Shown piece by piece: positions 19,078-25,375 of a stretch of DNA of 51,265 nt. The notes under the pieces are model-generated. The model ran no database searches and was not told the DNA's origin. It saw only the letters and a program-made list of their open reading frames with translations. The stretch is taken from positions 1 through 51,265 of the forward strand of contig NZ_MDEC01000034.1 of the NCBI RefSeq assembly GCF_002939785.1, written 5' to 3'. Within the stretch, counting starts at the first letter, position 1. Every line of letters begins with the position of its first letter. A program made the translations under genes and the position numbers. This stretch comes from Xanthomonas codiaei (GTDB lineage Bacteria; Pseudomonadota; Gammaproteobacteria; Xanthomonadales; Xanthomonadaceae).

Positions 19078-20454
19078 TCAGGCAAGGCGCGATGCGGTTC
19101 GGCGCAGGCTTGCCAACGCGCGCGTGGCGATGCCACGCATCTGATCGCTCAAGGCCGCGTCGTCGATGGAGCGCTGCCAGAACTGTTCGGCCATCTCCGC
19201 CGCGCGTCGCCATTGTGCGAATTGGCCGACCGTGGGGGGGGGACTCTCGATATCCCTCGGCACGATTTCGCCACTGGACGCCGGCCGCAGCGCCATCGGC
19301 AACATGTCATACACCGGCGCGAGCCGCAGCGGCAACGTGTCGGCAAGAATCAGTGCTGCGTTGCCCAGATGCATGTCGGTGTTGCCGATGAGCACGCCGA
19401 ACCAGCTGATCACCTCAAGATGCTCGGCATCTTCCGCACTCAGCCAACCATCGCGTTTGAGCAGCGGCGCAAGCGCGCGCCATGTGCCGACCTCCGACTG
19501 CCCATAGAACGCGGTAAAGATCGCCATCAACGAAACAAAGCCGTGGCGGCCCAGCGTGGGGGTGCGATCGAAGCGTGTGGATTCGAGAAAGACGCGCTCA
19601 CCGGCCTGCAGCCGCTGTGTCGCTGCGGCTGCGATGCCACCGGCAAGCAGTACCTGGTTGGCCAGATGCTCCATCTGCAGCAGGTCCGCCCAGCGCCGCC
19701 CGGCCGGCTGATCGATCCGGTCGGAGAACTTCACAATGACCGGACGATACACGTCATGTTCGCGCAGCACGGCAGTGAACTTCGGTTGCTCGCCTGCAGC
19801 GGACGAACCGACGTCCTCGCCGCGCAGTGCGGCATCGGCGTGCTTGAGATACGCCTGCGGACGCGCTTGGATGTCGATGCACTCGGGCTGATCGATCGAC
19901 GACAGTGCGCGAGCCAGCGAATGCTCGCCAACGAGCAGGTCGCCGAGCTGGTCGTGACCATCGGACAGCAGCGCGACGAGTGTGTCACTGGGCGACCACA
20001 GCATGAGATTTTCAGGAAGCCGCAACGGCCCGGAGACGCGACGTGCCAGATTGCGCCCGAGAAATCCCTGCGGGCGTTGGTCATCCAGAAACCAGGGCAG
20101 CGACTCGAACACACCCAGCTGCATCGGCGGATGCAGGAGCACCGGGTTTTCCTGCAGCAGCTCCACGAAGAAATGGTCGTGATGGAGTGCATGCAGCTGG
20201 CCCAGCGCCGCAACGCGAGCATGGCTGTCGATGCGGTAGAGCGGCCAGGCGCGCGCGCCTCGCACCTCGCCCGCGGCGGCATAGCTGGTAGCGCGCGCGC
20301 TGCCGTAGCGCCGCACCGAAGTTCCTGCGGCGGCAACCAGACGAGAAAGGGTTGCCTTGCTCACGCCCAATCGTGCGGCAAGATCGGCGCCGCGCAATGG
20401 GCCGTCGGTGCGCAGCGTGGCGACCAGGCGTTCTACTGCTTCGGGCAGGGGCAT
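19078..20454 (-). CDS. yjjJ: HipA-family serine/threonine kinase with an N-terminal HTH (YjjJ/HipH type)
   Basis: The 458-residue product fuses an N-terminal winged-helix/HTH region (about 1-60, LRGADLAARLGVSKATLSRL) to a HipA-like kinase. HipA motifs are seen: GEQPKF, the catalytic GNTDMHLGN segment, and the following VYDMLPM. E. coli YjjJ/HipH has the same architecture and length and is a HipA-type toxin. Because the HTH is fused, no separate HipB antitoxin gene is expected, and none is present. An in-frame GTG at 20463 overlaps the Shine-Dalgarno sequence AGGTGA, so the ATG at 20452-20454 is the better start. Three copies of TGAAACGAT lie upstream and may be its operators. It converges on the TonB receptor gene with 59 nt between stops. 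Confidence 0.85.
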   Translation of the reverse strand: MPLPEAVERLVATLRTDGPLRGADLAARLGVSKATLSRLVAAAGTSVRRYGSARATSYAAAGEVRGARAWPLYRIDSHARVAALGQLHALHHDHFFVELLQENPVLLHPPMQLGVFESLPWFLDDQRPQGFLGRNLARRVSGPLRLPENLMLWSPSDTLVALLSDGHDQLGDLLVGEHSLARALSSIDQPECIDIQARPQAYLKHADAALRGEDVGSSAAGEQPKFTAVLREHDVYRPVIVKFSDRIDQPAGRRWADLLQMEHLANQVLLAGGIAAAATQRLQAGERVFLESTRFDRTPTLGRHGFVSLMAIFTAFYGQSEVGTWRALAPLLKRDGWLSAEDAEHLEVISWFGVLIGNTDMHLGNAALILADTLPLRLAPVYDMLPMALRPASSGEIVPRDIESPPPTVGQFAQWRRAAEMAEQFWQRSIDDAALSDQMRGIATRALASLRRTASRLA

Positions 20455-20466
20455 GCAGATCACCTG

Positions 20467-20575
20467 TGAAACGATTTATGAAACGATACTTCAGGGCTAA
20501 TTGTCTAGCAAGTCACTGAATTGCATAGATAATGGCAATCCAAGGGATTAAATAAGACATCAGGGGTGAAACGAT
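20467..20575. promoter_or_regulatory. Three TGAAACGAT direct repeats upstream of the HipA-family gene
   Basis: Copies lie at 20467-20475, 20479-20487 and 20567-20575; the last two extend to the 12-mer TGAAACGATACT. The first two are 12 bp apart, just before the Shine-Dalgarno sequence. The stretch between copies two and three is strikingly AT-rich for this genome and is the likely minus-strand promoter. The layout suggests autoregulation by the protein's own HTH. Confidence 0.5.
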
Positions 20576-20941
20576 ACTTTCGATGCTCTCGAACTGGAAA
20601 CAGAGGTGGGAGCGCAGCCCCGTGCAGGGCTCCAAGGCGGCAGCGACGCCTTGGAAAAACAGCGTGCAGCGCGGCACTGTTCATGTCGCAACTCCCAGAC
20701 GAGTTCCGCCTGCCGCCAGGATCTGGCCTGGACCGCCCAGCGACATCCCGTGATCCTGCCACCGCACGCAAGGCCATCGGCATGTCAGCAGCGGTCGGCC
20801 TGCATCACGTTGGCTTGGTCAGCCGTCGATGCCATATCTCTCTCTACCTGCCGCGTCACGCATCTGATTGCTCCGACGCACAGGGTCCGTTGCCGATGAA
20901 ACAGTGGCATCGCGCAAAAACGCGTGGTATCAATGCATCCC
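20576..20941. other. Intergenic region upstream of the aroG leader
   Basis: This stretch must contain the aroG promoter. Open frames here give no recognisable protein. I found no convincing -35/-10 pair with correct spacing before the leader peptide. Confidence 0.4.
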
Positions 20942-21025
20942 ATGAACGCACCCCGCAGCCAGTTTTATTTTTGGTACTACGGCTTTCCGATGCCGCTGGC
21001 GGAGGAAGGAGTGCGCTTACCCTGA
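20942..21025 (+). CDS. Aromatic-rich leader peptide of the DAHP synthase gene
   Basis: A 27-codon ORF contains the run QFYFWYYGF: six consecutive aromatic codons (8-13: Phe, Tyr, Phe, Trp, Tyr, Tyr) plus Phe15. An in-frame ATG at 20933 is an alternative start. The stop TGA (21023-21025) is followed 25 nt later by an intrinsic terminator, which lies 51 nt upstream of aroG. Ribosome stalling on these codons when Phe-, Tyr- or Trp-tRNA is short would expose the antiterminator segment. The Shine-Dalgarno sequence is weak. The codon composition, in front of the first enzyme of aromatic synthesis, is hard to explain by chance. Confidence 0.85.
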   Translation: MNAPRSQFYFWYYGFPMPLAEEGVRLP

Positions 21026-21080
21026 AGGAGACTTCAGCAGCATTCCCGAAAAGCCGCCAGCGCACACTGGCGGCTTTTTT
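20958..21080 (+). promoter_or_regulatory. Transcription attenuator of aroG (mutually exclusive hairpins)
   Basis: Segment 1 GCCAG (20958-20962, just before the aromatic codons) can pair with CTGGC (20996-21000). Segment 2 CGCTGGCGG (20994-21002) is perfectly complementary to CCGCCAGCG (21054-21062), which includes most of the 5' arm of the terminator. A small CGGC/GCCG hairpin (20980-20983/20992-20995) may act as a pause site. Stalling at codons 8-13 covers segment 1, frees segment 2 and prevents termination; translation to the stop codon favours termination. Confidence 0.82.
21049..21080 (+). terminator. Intrinsic terminator in the aroG leader
   Basis: AAGCCGCCAG (21051-21060) and CTGGCGGCTT (21067-21076) form a perfect 10-bp stem with a 6-nt loop, followed by a T run to 21080. 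It lies between the leader peptide and aroG, so it is an attenuator rather than a gene-end terminator. Confidence 0.93.
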
Positions 21081-21131
21081 GTTGCCGCTTCGCCTGGCTT
21101 CCCCGATGCACTGCCGACCCGAGACAACGTT

Positions 21132-22205
21132 ATGCCGCCCGTGACCGATGACCTGCGTATCCGCAAGATCGAAGCGCTTGCCCCCCCTTCCCAATTGCTG
21201 TCGCTGCTGCCTTGCGACGAGCGTGCCTCCGAGACCGTGACCCAATCGCGCGCCGCCCTGCACGCCATTCTGCAGGGGCGCGACGACCGCCTGGCAGTGG
21301 TGATCGGGCCTTGCTCGATCCACGACCCGGTGGCCGCAATGGAGTACGCGCAACGCCTGCGCCCGTTGCGTGACCAGTTCGGCGATGCGCTGGAGATCGT
21401 GATGCGGGTGTACTTCGAAAAGCCGCGCACCACCATCGGCTGGAAGGGCCTGATCAACGATCCGGACCTGGATGGCAGCTTCCAGATCAACAAGGGCCTG
21501 CGCGTGGCGCGTGGCCTGCTGCGCGACATCAACAACCTGGGCCTGCCGGCAGGCGTGGAATTCCTGGACATCATCTCGCCGCAGTACATCGCCGACCTGG
21601 TGGCCTGGGGCGCGATCGGCGCGCGCACCACCGAAAGCCAGGTGCATCGCGAAATGGCCTCGGGGTTGTCGTGCCCGGTGGGCTTCAAGAACGGCACCGG
21701 CGGCGACGTCAAGATTGCGGTGGACGCGGTGGGCGCGGCCTCGCATCCACACCATTTCCTGGCCGTGACCAAGGACGGCCACACCGCGGTGGCGGCCACT
21801 GCCGGCAACCCGGATTGCCATGTGATCCTGCGCGGCGGCAAGGTGCCCAATTTCGATGCGGCCAGCGTGGAAGCGGCCAGCCAGGTGTTGAACAAATCAG
21901 GCCTGCCGGCGCGCCTGATGATCGATGCCAGCCACGCCAACAGCAGCAAGAATCCCGAGAACCAGCCCAAGGTGGTCGAGGACATCGCAGCGCAGCTGGA
22001 AGGCGGCGAAACGCGCATCGTCGGCGTCATGGTCGAAAGCCACCTGGTCGGCGGCCGCCAGGAACTGGTGCCGGGTTGCGAGCTGACCTATGGTCAGAGC
22101 ATCACCGACGGCTGCATCGACTGGGACACCTCGGTGCAGGTACTGGACCGGCTGACGACGGCGGTGCGCACGCGTCGGGCGCGCCGCATCGACGAGGCCG
22201 CATGA
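21132..22205 (+). CDS. aroG: 3-deoxy-7-phosphoheptulonate (DAHP) synthase, class I
   Basis: This enzyme condenses phosphoenolpyruvate and erythrose-4-phosphate, the first step of aromatic amino-acid synthesis. The 357-residue product matches the AroF/G/H type I-alpha family: VVIGPCSIHDPVAAMEYA with the metal-binding Cys, RVYFEKPRTTIGWKGLINDP, GARTTESQVHREMASGL, and MIDASHANSSKN near the C-terminus. The length is typical. Which aromatic amino acid inhibits it cannot be told here, so the symbol stands for the family. It follows an aromatic leader peptide and attenuator, implying control by aminoacyl-tRNA supply. Confidence 0.95.
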   Translation: MPPVTDDLRIRKIEALAPPSQLLSLLPCDERASETVTQSRAALHAILQGRDDRLAVVIGPCSIHDPVAAMEYAQRLRPLRDQFGDALEIVMRVYFEKPRTTIGWKGLINDPDLDGSFQINKGLRVARGLLRDINNLGLPAGVEFLDIISPQYIADLVAWGAIGARTTESQVHREMASGLSCPVGFKNGTGGDVKIAVDAVGAASHPHHFLAVTKDGHTAVAATAGNPDCHVILRGGKVPNFDAASVEAASQVLNKSGLPARLMIDASHANSSKNPENQPKVVEDIAAQLEGGETRIVGVMVESHLVGGRQELVPGCELTYGQSITDGCIDWDTSVQVLDRLTTAVRTRRARRIDEAA

Positions 22206-22290
22206 GGCAGGGGTGCAGGGGGCGTCGCGGGTGCCGGATGCGCCGATAAGGCCGTGCAGGCGCCGAGCGGGTGGATGGTCCGCGCCGACT
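22206..22290. other. Short region downstream of aroG
   Basis: No plus-strand intrinsic terminator with a U tract is seen after aroG here. The next structured element, at 22291, points the other way. Confidence 0.4.
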
Positions 22291-22327
22291 AAAAAACGCC
22301 GGGCCGACTCCAGGAGCCGGCCCGGCG
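22291..22327 (-). terminator. Minus-strand intrinsic terminator with no known minus gene upstream
   Basis: CGCCGGGCCG (22297-22306) and CGGCCCGGCG (22318-22327) form a perfect 10-bp stem with an 11-nt loop. The six A residues at 22291-22296 become a U tract only on the minus strand. It therefore ends a transcript coming from the right, yet no minus-strand gene is supported between 22328 and the AsmA-like gene. Confidence 0.75.
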
Positions 22328-22410
22328 GATCGAACACACCACCCACGGTGACCCGTCGCTGCGGCGGCCAGGAGGGAGGGCGCCGTCTGCGCCGCAGACG
22401 AACAGGTGGC
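22291..22410 (-). ncRNA. Candidate small RNA with a C-rich anti-Shine-Dalgarno loop
   Basis: Upstream of the minus-strand terminator, the antisense transcript would contain a perfect hairpin (CGTCTGCG at 22384-22391 against CGCAGACG at 22393-22400) and then a single-stranded CCCUCCCUCC (22380 to 22371). Such C-rich loops are used by several sRNAs to block ribosome-binding sites. The promoter is uncertain; GGATAAGG at 22413-22420 is only a weak -10. The 5' end is a guess. Confidence 0.3.
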
Positions 22411-22687
22411 AACCTTATCCGCTGCGCACATGACCTGCGCATGTCGCTGTGTGGCGCACAAGGACATGCAGTTGCAGAAGGGTGAATCGCCCACCTCGCG
22501 CCCAGCAACGCCATCCGGTGGACGCCGCCGCTGCGCACGAGGTCTGCAGGCCCGGGATCCGGTCCAGGCGTCCCCCGCACCGCGATCGGGCGGGCGCACC
22601 CGAGAGCTGCCAGCCTGTGCCCGCATTCACGCTCCGGCGTCGGCGCACCCGCGATAGTGCGCGCAGACCTGTCTTGCGCCTGTGCCC
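22411..22687. other. Upstream region of the first AsmA-like gene
   Basis: GC-rich with no supported ORF. It must contain the promoter of the gene starting at 22688; I see no clear element. Confidence 0.35.
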
Positions 22688-24865
22688 ATGCCCTCTCTTC
22701 GCGACCGCTTCCAGCGCTGGCCCCGGCCGTGGCGCCTTGCAGTGGTCGTGATGGTGACGCTGTACCTGCTCTACCTGCTGGCCGGCAACATCTATCTCAA
22801 TACCCCGTTGTTCGATGCCAGCACCAACCGGCAGCCGCACAAGTTCACCATGCAGACCGGCCCGGCACTGACGCTGTTCCCGGGCGAGGTGATGGCCTGG
22901 AACGTGCGCATGCGCGGGCAGGCCAACCGCACCGTGTACGTCTTCCACGCCGATCGCGCGCATGCGCGCATCGCGTTGCTGGCCCTGTTCCGGCGCGAGG
23001 TGCGCCTGCCGTGGCTGCATGCCACCAATGTCAGCGCGGAAGTGGAGACCTCCGACACCCCCATCCCGCCACCGCCGCGCGGCAACCGGGGCTGGACGCT
23101 GCGCTTCGATGCGATCACCAGCAACAGCATCCGCAGCGCGCGCCTGGGCAAGTTGCTGATCGCCGGCAAGGGGAACGGCAAGGTCGGTTTCCTGAAGCAG
23201 CTCAAGGGCGGGCCATCGGAGTTGTTTCCCTCCGACGCCGGTTTCGAGGATGCGGTGGTCAGCTACGACGGCGTACAGGTCTTCAATGGCGCCCAGCTGG
23301 ATGCGCAATTCCAGTTTCCGCGCCATTACCGCGACACCGCGCCCGGCCTGCGCAAGCTCGGCATCACCCAGGCGCGCCTGCAGCTGAAAGCCAGCACGGT
23401 GGCACTGAAGATCGACACCGGTGCGCCGCATGTGGATATCCGCAGCGGGCCGTCCGCGGCGCGGGTGGAGGCCGACATCGCGCTGGCCAACGGCGCGATG
23501 CAGCCGGGCAGCCATGCGGTGTGGCGGCTGCCGTTGATGGCAGGGGTGGGGGCCACCGACCGCGGCATGCTCGCGCTGCAACTGGACGTGGCACAGGACA
23601 TCCGCGTGCAGGCGCGTCTGCCGCGCGATGAAGACACGGGGAGCGAGTTGCACGCCGACCTGCGCATCGCCGGCCGCAGCGTTCCGTTCGAGCAGCCGGC
23701 GCAGCTGCTGCCGCGTCTGTCCGGCCAGGTGCGGGGGCGCTGGAAGTTCGAATCGCTGAACTGGATCGCCGAGCTGTTCGTGCGCAAGCCGTGGTTCCAG
23801 CTGGAAGGCGGCGGGCTGGTCGAGGCCGACCTGCGCCTGGCGCAGGGGCGGCTGACCAGTGGCAGCAGCTTGGAGATTCCGCGCGTCGAAGCGGTGGCGC
23901 AGGTGTTCGATACGCGGCTGGCGGGTGTCGCCAACGCGCGTGGGCGCATCGACGACGCCGCCACGCCGCAGGCGCATCTGGACGTGCGCATCCCCACCTT
24001 CAAGGCCGCACCGCGCAATGCGCCGCGGCAGGTGTTGCTGGACGGCCGCGACCTGCAGCTGGCCATGCATGGCGACGCCGAGCTGGCGCGCCTGCGCGAC
24101 ACGCTGAAGGCGCAGCTGCGTTTCAGCGATGCGCAGGTGCCCGACCTCACCGTCTACAACCGCTATCTGCCGGGCAACAACGTGCGCCTGCTCGGCGGGC
24201 GCGGCAGCCTGACCGGCGATGTCGCGCTCAACGCCTCCGGCGATGTGGGCAGCGGTCATGCGCATCTGCGCGGCCAGGGCGCACATCTGGCGTTGGCCGG
24301 CGTGCAGATGCGCGGCGACGCCGAACTGCAGGCGCAGCTGCAGCGTTCCGACTTCAAGAACAAGTTCTTCGACCTCAGCGGCACCCGCGTGCGCCTGCGC
24401 AACATGCGAGTGAGCGAAGACAGCGCCGACGCCGGCTGGTGGGGCGAGTTGCAGGTCGGTGCCGGCACCATCCAGGCCAGCGCGCCGTTCCAGCTGGACG
24501 CCGATGCCGCGTTGCACATGCGCGATGCCGCACCGCTGTTGTCGGTGTTCGCACAGCGCAGCGATTATCCGCGCTGGGTGGTGGGCCTGCTGGACTCGGG
24601 GCAACTCGATGCCACCGGGCGAGTGCGCTGGCGCAAGCGCCAACTCACCGTCGACGATCTGCATGCCGAAAACCAGCGCCTGTCCTTGCGTGCCCGCCTG
24701 ACGCTAGAGGACGCACAGCGACGCGGCGATCTCTACCTGCGCTGGGGCGTGCTCGGTGCCGGCATCGAACTCGACGGCAAGCAGCGCCAATGGCATCTGG
24801 CTGGCGCGCGTCAGTGGTATGAGGCGCAGCCCGGACTGTTGCCTGCGGTGTCCACGAGCAACTAA
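22688..24865 (+). CDS. AsmA-like membrane-anchored periplasmic protein, copy 1
   Basis: The 725-residue product has one N-terminal transmembrane segment (about 16-36, LAVVVMVTLYLLYLLAGNIYL). A long beta-rich, repeat-like periplasmic part follows, with alternating short hydrophobic strands (for example GSLTGDVALNASGDVGSGHAHLRG), as in AsmA/TamB/DUF748-type envelope proteins. I recognise no catalytic motif. Its role in outer-membrane lipid or protein homeostasis is an inference from architecture. A GTG at 22682 is an alternative start; neither has a strong Shine-Dalgarno sequence. The next gene is a diverged paralog: both share NTPL-x-NR/QP-F-MQ-GPALT near the N-terminus, FKQL/LKQL-GGP-ELFPS in the middle and QW-AQP-LL at the C-terminus. 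Confidence 0.75.
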   Translation: MPSLRDRFQRWPRPWRLAVVVMVTLYLLYLLAGNIYLNTPLFDASTNRQPHKFTMQTGPALTLFPGEVMAWNVRMRGQANRTVYVFHADRAHARIALLALFRREVRLPWLHATNVSAEVETSDTPIPPPPRGNRGWTLRFDAITSNSIRSARLGKLLIAGKGNGKVGFLKQLKGGPSELFPSDAGFEDAVVSYDGVQVFNGAQLDAQFQFPRHYRDTAPGLRKLGITQARLQLKASTVALKIDTGAPHVDIRSGPSAARVEADIALANGAMQPGSHAVWRLPLMAGVGATDRGMLALQLDVAQDIRVQARLPRDEDTGSELHADLRIAGRSVPFEQPAQLLPRLSGQVRGRWKFESLNWIAELFVRKPWFQLEGGGLVEADLRLAQGRLTSGSSLEIPRVEAVAQVFDTRLAGVANARGRIDDAATPQAHLDVRIPTFKAAPRNAPRQVLLDGRDLQLAMHGDAELARLRDTLKAQLRFSDAQVPDLTVYNRYLPGNNVRLLGGRGSLTGDVALNASGDVGSGHAHLRGQGAHLALAGVQMRGDAELQAQLQRSDFKNKFFDLSGTRVRLRNMRVSEDSADAGWWGELQVGAGTIQASAPFQLDADAALHMRDAAPLLSVFAQRSDYPRWVVGLLDSGQLDATGRVRWRKRQLTVDDLHAENQRLSLRARLTLEDAQRRGDLYLRWGVLGAGIELDGKQRQWHLAGARQWYEAQPGLLPAVSTSN

Positions 24866-25375
24866 AAGCAGCCAGCAAAACTACTGCGCCGCCGCCAGGC
24901 GGGCGCGGTCGGTGCCCGGTGCGACATGTACCACGCGTACACTGCGGTTCCTCCACGCCATCCGCATCCACCCGACGACCGCTCGCTACGGTTTGTTGGC
25001 CGCTCCAAGGCGCACTCTGTCGAGTGAAACGCGCATGTCCGCTTCGCCCCGAGCGCGATCCGTGTAGGGCGGTTGGCTGGCAGGCGGGCATGGAATCGAT
25101 GTTCGTGCGGATGATGCAGCGTTGCAGCGTATTGAATGTGGCGCCACGCATCGCGTGGGCGTGGTGGGCTGGATGGGCACGGCAATGGCCGATCGATGCA
25201 TCGGTGGGTGCTCGCCGTGTCGTCGGCCGCAACCACCAGCCCGCCCGGCGACATGCACGCGTCCACCATGCAAGCCGGGCGAGCTCATGCGGGCCGTCCC
25301 GCTGCGCACCGCACTCACGGCCCACTTGCCACACTGCGCGGCGCCGCGTGCGCGGTCCTCAAGGAGCCTGCCGTC
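24866..25375. other. Spacer between the two AsmA-like genes
   Basis: This 510-nt stretch has lower protein-like character than its neighbours. Open frames on both strands are Arg/Pro/His-rich and match no family I know. There is no intrinsic terminator, so the two AsmA-like genes could be co-transcribed. Confidence 0.4.

Noticed and set aside
20576..20941. A second protein-coding gene before the aroG leader
   Set aside because: Open frames through here run across the leader and attenuator and show no family features.
25136..25375. N-terminal extension of the second AsmA-like gene
   Set aside because: The ATG at 25376 has AAGGAG at proper spacing and is followed by a transmembrane segment; the extension is His/Arg-rich without homology to the paralog.
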